Source: a bacterium
GTDB lineage: Bacteria > Vulcanimicrobiota > Xenobia > Xenobiales > JADMJV01
Reading direction: 5' to 3'
DNA length: 61,914 nt
Assembly (NCBI GenBank): GCA_018266105.1
Contig: JAFEBA010000097.1
Span: forward strand, 1-61,914
The first letter of the stretch is position 1. Each line of letters starts with the position of its first letter. This document shows, piece after piece, positions 24,104-33,298 of this stretch. A model generated the notes under the pieces. It was not told where the DNA came from. It ran no database searches and was given only the letters and a program-made list of their open reading frames with translations. Made by a program: the position numbers and the translations under genes.

Positions 24104-25622
24104 CCACACGATGGCTGGGATAGACCAGTTGTAGATCGCACTCCCGGGCACTCCGTAAGATCTCCATAATAGCGGCGTGTCGCACCTGTGCTTCTAGAGT
24201 TGAATCGTAAGTTTCGATCATCAACGAGACGGTCAGCCGGATGCCAAAGTCGTTCAGAGCACTGGCCGTGACGCTGACGGCGCGGGTGGGAGCGGCTTGA
24301 TGAGCCAGGCTTTCACTCACCATCTGACAAAATTTCTCGATGTTCTCGGGGGTAGAGCCATAGTCTACGGTGACTCCGGTGGCGAAGCGACGGCCGGTGC
24401 GGCGCCCCCAGTTATCCACAGAGCACGTCAGCAGTAGAGAATTCGGCAGTGTGACCAGGGTATCTTCGGCGGTGCGGATCCGTGTGCTGCGAAAGCCGAG
24501 GTCCTCAACCACCCCGTCCACTCCCTGAACGCTGATTCGATCCCCAACCTGAAAGGATCGATCGACCAGCACGGTCAGTGAGCCGAAGATATTTTTGACG
24601 GTATCCTGGCCGGCCAGAGCCACCATGGCGCCCAGGATGGAGAAACCAGCCAGCAGTCCGGTGATGTCCAGGTTGAGACTCCGGCCCAGCATGCTCAGCA
24701 GCAGCAAAGCCACGAACGTCTTACAAGTCCGCCTGAGCAGAGGCACGAACATCTCCCGGTCGGTGCCGGACGCGTTGGGCGTCTGCTGAGCGATAAAGTA
24801 GGCTGAGGCCAGGTCCAGCCAGCGGAACGAAGCCACCAGGCAGAAGTAGAACGCCATAAGCCGGAGCAGCAACAAGGCCACCAGCTGAAATTCCATGGGT
24901 GGCTGCAGCAAGGTCAAACCCAGGGTCCACCAGATGACGGCGGTCAGACGTCCGGTGGCGGTGTGCGCTCGCCCCGCCTGGCCCGGGTTGACTGCGCCAC
25001 CCAACCGCTGCTGACTGCGTGTCACAAATTTACCCACCAGGTGGCTGACGATGCGTTCGAAGATCACACCTAGAAAGAACCAGAGCCCCAGCGAAGTCCA
25101 TTTCCAGGCCGGGGCCCCCAGCACCACGTTCTGCCAGGGCGAGGAGACGACTTCGGGCGTCTTGTGCAGGGCTTCAAAGAGATTGTCGATCGCATCCACA
25201 GAATCCGGTGTGAATCTCCAGTTCCCGTCGGGGTCCAGGGCCAACTGGAGGGTGCCTTCAGGATGGGAAAGCAAGGTGACGGGCGAGGGACCGTTCAGAG
25301 GGGGGAGCGACTTCATGGTCTGCAGCACGGAGTTGAGTTTGTAGGCAAGCAGACTGCCTTTGTCTGTGCGCGTCAGGGGATTGAGTCGGGACAGGTCCAT
25401 GCATTCCCGGGCCTGGGCCTCCAGATCCGGACGCAGCGGGTTGGCTTGAGCCATCACGGCTAGAAAAGTTTCCAGAGTGCGCTTGGGGCTGGACATCGGC
25501 CCGTCGTTGGTCGCGGGCACGGGCGAGGCGGTTTCTGTGATATTGACAGGAGTGGCCGTGGGGGGTTGAGCCTGCACCCAAACCGGCATAAGCAAAAGCA
25601 AGAGCCATAGAAGCCAACGCAT
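24060..25622 (-). CDS. Mechanosensitive ion channel, MscS family
   Basis: The protein has 520 aa with a signal peptide (MRWLLWLLLLLMPVWVQA), a periplasmic domain of about 150 residues, four or five membrane segments, and then the MscS pore helix and beta domain: LLAGFSILGAMVALAGQDTV, IFGSLTVLVDRSFQVGDRI and VEDLGFRSTRIRT. It would release solutes on hypo-osmotic shock. The 5' side faces the adhesin-repeat fragment and the 3' end overlaps the PilZ gene by 44 bases. The ribosome site is weak. Confidence 0.9.
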   Translation of the reverse strand: MRWLLWLLLLLMPVWVQAQPPTATPVNITETASPVPATNDGPMSSPKRTLETFLAVMAQANPLRPDLEAQARECMDLSRLNPLTRTDKGSLLAYKLNSVLQTMKSLPPLNGPSPVTLLSHPEGTLQLALDPDGNWRFTPDSVDAIDNLFEALHKTPEVVSSPWQNVVLGAPAWKWTSLGLWFFLGVIFERIVSHLVGKFVTRSQQRLGGAVNPGQAGRAHTATGRLTAVIWWTLGLTLLQPPMEFQLVALLLLRLMAFYFCLVASFRWLDLASAYFIAQQTPNASGTDREMFVPLLRRTCKTFVALLLLSMLGRSLNLDITGLLAGFSILGAMVALAGQDTVKNIFGSLTVLVDRSFQVGDRISVQGVDGVVEDLGFRSTRIRTAEDTLVTLPNSLLLTCSVDNWGRRTGRRFATGVTVDYGSTPENIEKFCQMVSESLAHQAAPTRAVSVTASALNDFGIRLTVSLMIETYDSTLEAQVRHAAIMEILRSARECDLQLVYPSHRVVMQKIEDDDAVTSG

Positions 25623-25715
25623 AGGCGGCCCATTCTCGCTCAGGGCTGGTTTTCCCAGGCAAAATGAGCAAGGTGACTCTCTGGAGAGTGAGCGGATGAG
25701 ATGCTGAACAGCTGA

Positions 25716-26090
25716 ATGGTGTCTTCTTGTTCAGGCCGAGATAACATCGGTATTGGCCTTCAGGCGGCCTTAAGTAATGTTAACGGGTCCGATAACATCG
25801 CAGTTGGGAGCTTTGCTCTCTCTAGCAACGCTAGCGGCAACTCCAACATTGCGGTCGGTCGCGAAGCTCTTTACAGTAACACGGCCGACGCGAACACCGC
25901 CGCAGGTACTCTCGCCATGAGAGACAACATCGGTGGGACGAGCAACGTAGCCCTGGGTTATCGGGCTCTGACCGGAAACGTTTCGGGTAGTGGCAACTGC
26001 GCGCCGGGTTCTAGTGGGAGAGCGATCTCCCGGGTCCACCTTCGTTCGGCAAGTTTTTGTCAGGCCGATCGCAAAGCTGGGCGGTCATGA
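25716..26090 (+). pseudogene. Fragment of an adhesin/tail-fibre-type repeat protein
   Basis: The frame encodes about five imperfect repeats of 14-17 residues of the type NIAVGxxALxxNxxG (DNIGIGLQAALSNVNG, DNIAVGSFALSSNASG, SNIAVGREALYSN, SNVALGYRALTGN). Such repeats are usual in trimeric autotransporter heads and in proteins with peptidase S74 chaperone tails. No signal peptide, stalk or C-terminal domain is present, and after about residue 93 the frame turns into unrelated sequence. It is most likely a relic of a larger gene. The 25623-26086 interval holds nothing else that I can support. Confidence 0.6.
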
Positions 26091-28186
26091 GTTACGAACG
26101 GCAAGATCGCGGCGACCTGGACGCTTATACTCGCTATCTGGCCAACATGGACGCGGCCATGCGGCAAAAGGTGGCCATGACCGCCGCCCATCTTCCCTGT
26201 CAGGGTCGGGTTGCCGACATGGGCATGGGCTCGGGCTCCGGTAGCCACGCCCTGGCCGCTCTCTATCCCCGCCTGGAAGTGATCGGGGTGGACGTCAATC
26301 CCACCATGGTAGAGGTCGCCAGAGGTCAGTACCAACTTCCGAATCTGAGCTTTCGCGTGGGCGATATCGCCAGGATCTGTTTTGAGCCCAATAGCCTGGA
26401 CGGTATCGTCAACAGCTCGGTCCTTCATCATGTAACCAGCTACAATGGCTATCTCTATGATAAGGCCGCTGAGGCACTCGAGGCCCAGGTAGAGCAACTG
26501 GCACCGGGTGGATGCCTGATTGTGCGCGACTTTCTGGCACCCCCTCCGGGTCGGGTGGAGTTGCGTATTCCCCAAGGGCTGAAAGAGCTGTGGAATCAGT
26601 TTAGCTCTCAGTTCCGAGCCTTACGACCAGAGGACGAGCGTGGATTTTCCTTCGAGGACCTGGGGTTGGATCCAAGAGGCTGGTGGCGCCTGGGGGTTGA
26701 GCAGCGCCTGGCGGTGGAGTTCGTGCTACGCAAGGACTATACTCAGGACTGGGCTCAAGAGATTCAGGAGGAGTATACCTACTTTACTCAGGAGCAGTTC
26801 GAAGCCCATTTTGCTCGGCTCGGGCTGCGCGTATTGGTCTCCACTCCCCTCCACAATCCCTGGATTGTGGAGAATCGCTTTGAGGGCCAGTTTGAGTTCT
26901 ATTCGGAGGCCGGCACTCGCCTGGATTTTCCGCCGACCAACTACCTGATCGTTGGCGAGAAGGTCGCCAAGGGTCAGGGAGTTGGCTTTCGAGCCACGCA
27001 TGCGCCCGGGCGCTCTGGTTTTTTGAGCCTTTCCAGTTATCGTCACCGGGTCACCCAGAAAACCTATGACCTGGTGTGTCGCCCCAATCCGACCGTGGAC
27101 GTGCTTCCTTATCTGGTGACCGAAGCGGGCAATCTCAGCGTGCTGGTGCGCCACAGCTACCCCCGTCCGATTCTGACACTGCTGCAAGACTCTCTGGACG
27201 GCTTCCGCCCCTGTCCGTATGTGGTGGAGCCGTTGACGGCCGTGCAGGGCCAGGATCCCGTGGCCGAGACAGTCGAGTCTCTGCTGGTGCGCCGGGCTGG
27301 TGTTCACCCCGAAAAGATCCGCAGTCTGTGGTGGGCCGGTGGCCACTATCCTTCCCCCGGGGGGATTCGTGAGGAAGTTCTGAGCTGCTTTGCTGAACTG
27401 GATCAGGACTTCGAAGTGGACGGTTCGTTGCGTGCTTTGGACGCACACCAGCTCTTGCGGAGCGCTCAAGTTCACGGCCTGGCTGACCACCGACTGGAGA
27501 TGCTGATCTTTGAACTGATGCGTCATCTGAAGATCGACCCCGGGCCCTGGCTGGGAGACCAATTAAAGAGTCAACCTCAGCGACTTCCGCCCAAGGAGTC
27601 GGTCTGGGAATTTGATTCTCAGCGTATGTTTCTGCCCGGTCAGGAGTCGGCCGGTTTCCTGGACATTCTGGCCAGGCACTTTGTGGAGCTGGACGCTCAG
27701 GTTCGGGAAGGGGGTCGGACATACTTGGAGGCGGTGATTCCTCGCCAGCTGAGCAGCCTGACCCTGGCCGTGCTGCCCATGGTGCCCACAGCCCAAGGCT
27801 GGTGGGTCGCCCTGGATCTGGAGGATTTACCGGCCGCTCAAGCGTTTTCGGGCAACAGTCGTCAGTGGATTGCCCCGGCCTGGCGTTTGCCCAAAGGAGT
27901 GGGCGGCCAGGCGGAGGCTCGAGACTGGGTGGGACAATCCATGTCTTTCGAGTATGGCCTGGAAGTGGAAGACTGGGCGCCGCTGGGCGGGCCTTACTTT
28001 CCCACTCCCGGCCTGACCCCGGAGCTGGTCTATCCGTTGGCTGCACGAGTTCGACCCGGTCAGCAAACCAGTCTCCACTTCTTCCCTTTGGAGCAGCTCA
28101 TGCAGCGCTGGGAGAGCGTGCAGAATGGACACCTGCGCTGTCTGTTGCTACGAGCCTGGCTGGCCCATCGTCAGGTTTTGGCGTAG
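26087..28186 (+). CDS. SAM-dependent methyltransferase fused to a degenerate Nudix-like domain and an unknown C-terminal domain
   Basis: Residues 1-290 are a class I methyltransferase: motif I VADMGMGSGSGSHAL, the acidic motif II VIGVDVNP, GDIARICF and NSSVLHHV. From about residue 315 the protein looks like an ADP-ribose-pyrophosphatase-type Nudix domain: LVRHSYPRPI, then DPVAETVESLLVRRAG where the Nudix box RExxEExG should be, then HYPSPGGIREEV, the usual YPSPG-E element. The catalytic glutamates of the box are missing. Residues 460-699 match nothing that I know. The Nudix assignment is inference from motif spacing. It overlaps the convergent GST gene by 16 bases. Confidence 0.75.
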   Translation: MSYERQDRGDLDAYTRYLANMDAAMRQKVAMTAAHLPCQGRVADMGMGSGSGSHALAALYPRLEVIGVDVNPTMVEVARGQYQLPNLSFRVGDIARICFEPNSLDGIVNSSVLHHVTSYNGYLYDKAAEALEAQVEQLAPGGCLIVRDFLAPPPGRVELRIPQGLKELWNQFSSQFRALRPEDERGFSFEDLGLDPRGWWRLGVEQRLAVEFVLRKDYTQDWAQEIQEEYTYFTQEQFEAHFARLGLRVLVSTPLHNPWIVENRFEGQFEFYSEAGTRLDFPPTNYLIVGEKVAKGQGVGFRATHAPGRSGFLSLSSYRHRVTQKTYDLVCRPNPTVDVLPYLVTEAGNLSVLVRHSYPRPILTLLQDSLDGFRPCPYVVEPLTAVQGQDPVAETVESLLVRRAGVHPEKIRSLWWAGGHYPSPGGIREEVLSCFAELDQDFEVDGSLRALDAHQLLRSAQVHGLADHRLEMLIFELMRHLKIDPGPWLGDQLKSQPQRLPPKESVWEFDSQRMFLPGQESAGFLDILARHFVELDAQVREGGRTYLEAVIPRQLSSLTLAVLPMVPTAQGWWVALDLEDLPAAQAFSGNSRQWIAPAWRLPKGVGGQAEARDWVGQSMSFEYGLEVEDWAPLGGPYFPTPGLTPELVYPLAARVRPGQQTSLHFFPLEQLMQRWESVQNGHLRCLLLRAWLAHRQVLA

Positions 28187-28794
28187 CGCGCGTAAGGGGC
28201 GATGTATTTTTGCGGATCACTCGCTTCCGCCTGGACCGCCGGGTTGCCTCGCATCGAATCCAACCATGACTGAACGCGGGCCGGCCAGTCGGCTTTGAAT
28301 TCTCGGTAGTGTTCCAGCACGACCCAGCGCTCAAACCAGGGGTAGATGGCGGCATCCGCCAGCGAGGGCTCCTCTCCTAACCAGTAGGGGCCCTCCAGGG
28401 ACATCCACTGGGGCATCTCGGAGATGGCTTTGTGCATTTTTTCGGGCGCATCCGCTTGCTCGTTGCGCAGAATCTGGTAGAAGGTTGGAATGATGTACTG
28501 ACCGGCCCAGTCGACCGCCAGGCGGAATTTGGCGCGCAGCAGCGCGTCCTGGGGTAGAAGTCCTCGGTCGGAAAACACGTCAGCCAGGTATTCATTAATG
28601 ATGGCTGACTCCCAGATGCGGTGGCCATTGTGTTCCAACAGGGGAACTTTCTGGTTGGGCGAGATATGCCGATACCAGTCCGGCATCTCGGCCAGGTCGA
28701 TTTCCACACGCTCGTGTTCGAGATGACCCAGGGCCAGGGCCAAACGGCAGCGATGGGCAAAGGGGCAGACCTGGGCGGTGTAAAGTTTCAGCAT
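28171..28794 (-). CDS. Glutathione S-transferase family protein
   Basis: The protein is 207 aa with a thioredoxin-like N-terminal domain (LYTAQVCPFAHRCRLAL; Cys10 in CPFA resembles omega-class or stringent-starvation-type GSTs), the NQKVPLLEH cis-proline loop, WESAIINEYL for the glutathione gamma-glutamyl site, and an all-helical C-terminal domain (LADAAIYPWFERW). ATG follows AGGAGG by five bases. Its substrate is unknown. Confidence 0.9.
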   Translation of the reverse strand: MLKLYTAQVCPFAHRCRLALALGHLEHERVEIDLAEMPDWYRHISPNQKVPLLEHNGHRIWESAIINEYLADVFSDRGLLPQDALLRAKFRLAVDWAGQYIIPTFYQILRNEQADAPEKMHKAISEMPQWMSLEGPYWLGEEPSLADAAIYPWFERWVVLEHYREFKADWPARVQSWLDSMRGNPAVQAEASDPQKYIAPYARYAKT

Positions 28795-28835
28795 AGCGAC
28801 CTCCTGTCCTTATTGATCTCCTGCGCGGAGCTGCA

Positions 28836-30917
28836 TCAAGGTCCTGCCGAAGGCTCCAGGCTCTCGTTGATGTACTGAAAAGTAAGCCGCCGTCCCTCCT
28901 CAAGGGGAGCCAGGGCCGGGCCGTCCGGGATGAAGTCCAGACGATGGCTGCCGGGGGACAGCTTGGTGAGATCAACCTCCACTTGCCGGTAAACTGCATA
29001 TTCAGCCGGCGCCAACACGCGGGCGTAGGGTTTCCCATCCAGAAGCAGCTGGATGCTACGAGGGCGCCCCAGGGCCGACAAGCCAAAGCGCCAGCGAGTT
29101 CGACAGTTGGCCGGCAGCAGTAAATTGATGCTTGCGTTACCCCAGACCCAGCGCCAGGTTAGATTGCGGGACGCGTCTTTCTCGACTCCGTAAAACCCCT
29201 TGGAGTAGGAAAAACAAGGTTCAAGCTCCGGTAAGGTGGGATGGGTGGCGGGTTTGAGCCGGTAGATCCAAAGATCGCCCTGGGGGCTGCGAAAGTCAGG
29301 TTGGCGCCAATCCAGCCATTGCTTCCGTTCCTGTTCTTTCAGCCCGTGGCTGTATAGCCATAGAGCCGCGAAGCCAAAGTCCTCCAGTTCGTGCCTGATT
29401 TGGTCAGGTTTTTGGCCCTGCAGGTGGAGCTGCCAGCTGGACTCGGGACGATTTCGGCAATTCCCGTATGAAAAGCGAAGATTCTGGCTGTAAATGTAGC
29501 CCAGCAATTGCTCGTAGCCCCACAATTTTTCAATTTTCTGGGACTCCGGGTATTCCACCAGGGGCCACTGGAAGACCATGGAGCGGGCGGGTAGGCTTCC
29601 CTCCAGATAGCTGACCGTGGCTTTCTGATTGTCGATGTAGCGCGCCAGCGCCTCGCGGTCCTGATTGAGTGGTGGCATGCAGTCCCACACATTCAGGGCC
29701 AGCAGTGCGGGCAACAGGACCAGGCGCCGGCCCTGGAAGACCCTCCAGCGGGTCAGACGTAGAGCGAGAAAGAGCAAGAAGCCCGCCAGGAAAAGAATGG
29801 AAGCCCGGTTGGTGCAGCGGAAGAGCAAGAGCCCAAAGGAGCCGGCCAGCATGGACAGACCTCCGGTGGAGAGCACGGCAGCCAGCCACAGGCTCATCCC
29901 AAACACGAAGGGTGGCGACTGTTGGCGCAAGAGCCGTGTCACCCCCAATGCCGCCACGTAGAACATCACTCCCACCGCCAGCAGGCCAAGATAAGCGCTG
30001 TCTTTCTCACCTGCCAGCGGATAGGCCTGAAGATGGTAACTGGTGTGGGACCACTGGTCGAAAGCCGCCCAATGGTGACCTTCAGGGAAAACGAGATCGG
30101 GCAGGCGCAGTCCGTAGATGATGAGCTCTTGAATGGAGCGCTGATAGGGATGGCTTTTGCCGAAAGCCCACCATCCTAGCAGACTGTCGAGTTGACCTAA
30201 AAAGAGGCAGATGGCGCTCAACAGGCTGGCCGCCAGCGGCGCCAGCACTGCTTTGAACTGTTTTCGCAACAGGGGAATCAGCCAGCACGGCAGCAACATG
30301 AGCTGCCAAAAGAACCAGTAATAGGGGTTCTGCCAGGCCGTGAGCGCGCACAGAGTGAACAATCCCAGCCAACCCCCACGACTCAGCCGGCGCTGGTGCC
30401 AGAACCAGTTGGAGGCGACCCAGAGCCAGGGCAGATGCCAGCAGCAGCTCAAATTGATATGCACACTGTCACGGATAAAAATGAAACGAGCGGCCGAGAA
30501 GCTGACCGCGCAAAACAGAGAGGCTGACCTGCCCGCCCCCAGAGTTCGGCAGGCCACAAAGAAGCTGCAAGCCGTCAGGACGTGGATGAGCAGCAGAGCA
30601 GTGTTATATCCAGCGTTAACCCCGAGCCATCCGATCAGGATTCCGCAACCGTCCCAAATGAGTTCGTCTGGAGTGGGGAAATCGCACCAGTTGGCCACGA
30701 AGGGTGCGTTCAGACGACTCACCAGGCGTGGCTTCCAGGGCAGCGCTTCTCCCTCGGCAGCCACTCGCGCGTAGGCCTGAACCAGAGGAATGTCATCAAA
30801 GGCGAACCAGGGTTGCTTGAGGATCGTCAAAGAGTAACATTGAAAGTAGATGCAGGCGGCCAGCAAAGCCAGGCAACCCGTGAGCACCAGGCAGGCCAAG
30901 TCTTTGCCGCGGTTCAA
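28836..30917 (-). CDS. Polytopic membrane protein, GT-C-like, copy 2 of a tandem pair
   Basis: The 693-aa protein is closely similar along its whole length to the upstream gene. About eleven membrane segments are preceded by a conserved extracytoplasmic loop (AAEGEALPW...RLNAPF...DFPTPDEL) and include RDSVHINLSCCWHLPWLW and TAWQNPYYWFFW. The C-terminal 200 residues form a soluble region ending in a beta-rich module (LLLDGKPYARV, SPGSHRLDFIPDG). The topology resembles GT-C glycosyltransferases using polyprenyl-linked sugars, but no family motif is certain. TTG start in a TTGA overlap with the upstream paralogue. Confidence 0.78.
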   Translation of the reverse strand: MNRGKDLACLVLTGCLALLAACIYFQCYSLTILKQPWFAFDDIPLVQAYARVAAEGEALPWKPRLVSRLNAPFVANWCDFPTPDELIWDGCGILIGWLGVNAGYNTALLLIHVLTACSFFVACRTLGAGRSASLFCAVSFSAARFIFIRDSVHINLSCCWHLPWLWVASNWFWHQRRLSRGGWLGLFTLCALTAWQNPYYWFFWQLMLLPCWLIPLLRKQFKAVLAPLAASLLSAICLFLGQLDSLLGWWAFGKSHPYQRSIQELIIYGLRLPDLVFPEGHHWAAFDQWSHTSYHLQAYPLAGEKDSAYLGLLAVGVMFYVAALGVTRLLRQQSPPFVFGMSLWLAAVLSTGGLSMLAGSFGLLLFRCTNRASILFLAGFLLFLALRLTRWRVFQGRRLVLLPALLALNVWDCMPPLNQDREALARYIDNQKATVSYLEGSLPARSMVFQWPLVEYPESQKIEKLWGYEQLLGYIYSQNLRFSYGNCRNRPESSWQLHLQGQKPDQIRHELEDFGFAALWLYSHGLKEQERKQWLDWRQPDFRSPQGDLWIYRLKPATHPTLPELEPCFSYSKGFYGVEKDASRNLTWRWVWGNASINLLLPANCRTRWRFGLSALGRPRSIQLLLDGKPYARVLAPAEYAVYRQVEVDLTKLSPGSHRLDFIPDGPALAPLEEGRRLTFQYINESLEPSAGP

Positions 30918-32998
30918 AGCGAGTCAAATCTTTCGTTGATGTACTGAAAGGTCAGGCGCCGATTGTCCTTCAGCAGCGGGGGTAGCGCCGAGCCGCTGGG
31001 AATCAGCTCCAGGCGGTGATCACCCGACTTGAGCCGGGAGAGGTCAATGTCCACCTCTCGATAGACACCCCAACGGGCCGGCGCCTGAACCTGTCCATAG
31101 GGTTTGCCATCCAGACGGAGCTGGATGTTGCGCGGACTGCCGGCGGCCGACAGACCAAAGCGCAGGCGGTAGGGGCAGGGCGAGGGGAGCAGCAGGTCGA
31201 TCCGGGCGGGGCCCCAAACCCAGCGCCAATTCATCCCCAGCCGCTCATCCTTCTCCGGCCCGAGAAAGGCTGGAGAGAGCGTTCTGCACGGCTTCATCCT
31301 GGGCAGTTGCGGCCGAGCCGAGGGCTTGAGCCTGTAGACCCACAGGTCTCCCAGAGGGCTGCGAAAATCGGGTTGTTTCTGCCAGTGTCGCCAGCGCTCG
31401 CGTTCCTGGTCATCCTGTCCATTGGTATACAGCCAGAGCGCCGAGAAGCCGTAGCTTTCCAGTTCGCTACAGATGGATTGGGGATCTTTGCCCACCAGTT
31501 CAGTCTGCCAGGTGGCTTCGGGCCGATTGGCGCAATTGCCGTGTGAGAAGCGCAGATCTTTGGAGAGCAGATAGCCGATCAGTTGCTCGTAGGGCCAAAG
31601 GTCCCGAACGCGGTGATACTCCGGATAGTCGATCTGAGGCCATTGGAAAACCATGGCCTTGGATGGCAAAGCGCCTTCCAGATAAGCAACCGTGGCCCGC
31701 TGGTTGGCCAGATAGGCGGCCACCGTGTCGCGGTCCTCGATGTAGGGCGGCATACAGTCCCAGGCATTGAAGGCCAGCAAAGGCAAGATCAGCCAGGCTC
31801 GAGGTCCTGCGAAAGTCCGCCAACGAGTGAGGCGCAACGCCAGGAAAAGAAGCAGTCCGACCTGGAGGACGATTGAACAGCGATTGGTGCAGCGAAACAG
31901 CAAAAATCCCACCGATCCGGCCAGCATGGTCAGCCCTCCCGGCAGCATGGTGATGAGCAGCCAGCAGCTCATACCGAATGCGAAAGGCACGGGTTGGCGG
32001 CGCAGAACACGCCCCAGGCCTAGAACGGTCAAATAGACCAGGACGGCCATTCCGATAAACCCCAGATAGGAACTGTCCATCTCCGCGTGACCGGGCGTCA
32101 TGGGCATGTAATAGTTCAGATGGGACCACTCATCAAAAGCCACCCAGTGGTGACCCTCGGGCAAGAAAAACTCGGGAAGTCGAAGACCATAAACCATCAG
32201 TTCGTTGAGAGAGCGAACGTAGGGGTGTCCCTTGCCGAAGCGGATCCAGCCCAACAGGCTATCGATCTGGCCGAGAAACACGAAAAATGCGCTGAGCAAA
32301 GTGACGGCCAGGGGCGCCAGGGTCGGGCGCCATTGCTTCTGGATCAGCGGCACCAGCCAGCACGGCACCAGCATCACCAGCCAGAAAAACCAGTAGTAGG
32401 GATTCTGCCAGGCGGTTACCGCGCACAGTCCGACTAGCCCCAACCAGGCTTTTTTGCTCAGGGACCGTCGCTGCCAGAACCAGTTGGTTGTCACCCACAG
32501 CCAGGGCACGTGCCAGCAATAGCTGAGGTTGATGTGGACCGCGTCTCGCACGAACAGGTAGCGGGCCGAGGCGAAAGCCACAGCGCCGAAGATGGCCGGA
32601 GCCCGAGCTGAACCCAGCACTCGCGCGGCCAGGTAGAAGCTACAGCCCGCCAATCCGTGCGCCAGCAGCAAGGCCAGGTTGTAGCCGGGAACCACCCCGA
32701 GCCAAAGAAATAGCAGCGCACAGCCATCCCACAGGAGTTCTTCGGGGGTGGGGAAATCGGCCCAGTTTGCGCTGAAGGGTGCATTCAGGCGACTGACCAT
32801 GCGAGGCTGCCAGGGCAGGGCTTCGCCCTCGGCGGCCACCTTGCACCAGGTTTGCATGAGTGGGACGTCGTTGAAGGCGTACCAGGGCTGCTCGAGGACG
32901 CCTGGTGAAAAACACCGAAAGTAAATGCAGGCAACCAGGAGACTGAGGGCGCCGGCCAGGAGCAGGCAAGCCAGCTCAGGTGCGAGTCGGCGTGGCAA
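30914..32998 (-). CDS. Polytopic membrane protein, GT-C-like, copy 1 of a tandem pair
   Basis: This is the paralogue of the following gene and shares the same landmarks (AAEGEALPWQPRMVSRLNAPF, RDAVHINLSYCWHVPWLW, QNPYYWFFW, LRLDGKPYGQV). A longer frame reaches 33106, but that extension overlaps the yggX gene. TTG 32998, seven bases past the yggX stop, gives an N-terminus that lines up with the paralogue (ELACLLLAG versus DLACLVLTG), for 694 aa. The role is unknown. Transfer of sugars onto an envelope polymer is a guess based on topology only. Confidence 0.76.
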   Translation of the reverse strand: MPRRLAPELACLLLAGALSLLVACIYFRCFSPGVLEQPWYAFNDVPLMQTWCKVAAEGEALPWQPRMVSRLNAPFSANWADFPTPEELLWDGCALLFLWLGVVPGYNLALLLAHGLAGCSFYLAARVLGSARAPAIFGAVAFASARYLFVRDAVHINLSYCWHVPWLWVTTNWFWQRRSLSKKAWLGLVGLCAVTAWQNPYYWFFWLVMLVPCWLVPLIQKQWRPTLAPLAVTLLSAFFVFLGQIDSLLGWIRFGKGHPYVRSLNELMVYGLRLPEFFLPEGHHWVAFDEWSHLNYYMPMTPGHAEMDSSYLGFIGMAVLVYLTVLGLGRVLRRQPVPFAFGMSCWLLITMLPGGLTMLAGSVGFLLFRCTNRCSIVLQVGLLLFLALRLTRWRTFAGPRAWLILPLLAFNAWDCMPPYIEDRDTVAAYLANQRATVAYLEGALPSKAMVFQWPQIDYPEYHRVRDLWPYEQLIGYLLSKDLRFSHGNCANRPEATWQTELVGKDPQSICSELESYGFSALWLYTNGQDDQERERWRHWQKQPDFRSPLGDLWVYRLKPSARPQLPRMKPCRTLSPAFLGPEKDERLGMNWRWVWGPARIDLLLPSPCPYRLRFGLSAAGSPRNIQLRLDGKPYGQVQAPARWGVYREVDIDLSRLKSGDHRLELIPSGSALPPLLKDNRRLTFQYINERFDSL

Positions 32999-33005
32999 TC
33001 TCCGC

Positions 33006-33284
33006 TTATTTCTCCTGGACGGGAACGTAGCCTGAGGGCGGTTTGGCAGTATCCTGGAACAAGAACTGCTCGATCTGGTCGAAGAAGATCTGATTGGTGC
33101 TGTCATCCATCAGGTCCAGGCGATTTTCGTTGGTGACCATGATGAAGTGTTCTTCGAACATCTTCCAGGCTTCAGCTGAGACCTGTTCGAAGACTTTTTT
33201 GCCGACCGGCCCCGGGATGGGCGGTGCCTCCAGGCCAGGCAAATCTTTTTTCAACTTAATGCAGTGAATGATTCTTTCAGTCAT
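33006..33284 (-). CDS. YggX-like Fe(2+)-trafficking / oxidative-damage protection protein
   Basis: The 92-aa protein begins IIHCIKLKKDLPGLEAPPIPG and continues with the YggX pattern: an early cysteine, P-P-PG, G-K-FE-VS-EAW and ENRLDLMD. Known relatives protect iron-sulfur clusters. Most of those relatives are proteobacterial, so its presence here is of taxonomic interest. ATG follows AAGGA by six bases. The C-terminal 15 residues extend past the normal end. Confidence 0.83.
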   Translation of the reverse strand: MTERIIHCIKLKKDLPGLEAPPIPGPVGKKVFEQVSAEAWKMFEEHFIMVTNENRLDLMDDSTNQIFFDQIEQFLFQDTAKPPSGYVPVQEK

Positions 33285-33298
33285 TTCAGGTCCTTCGG

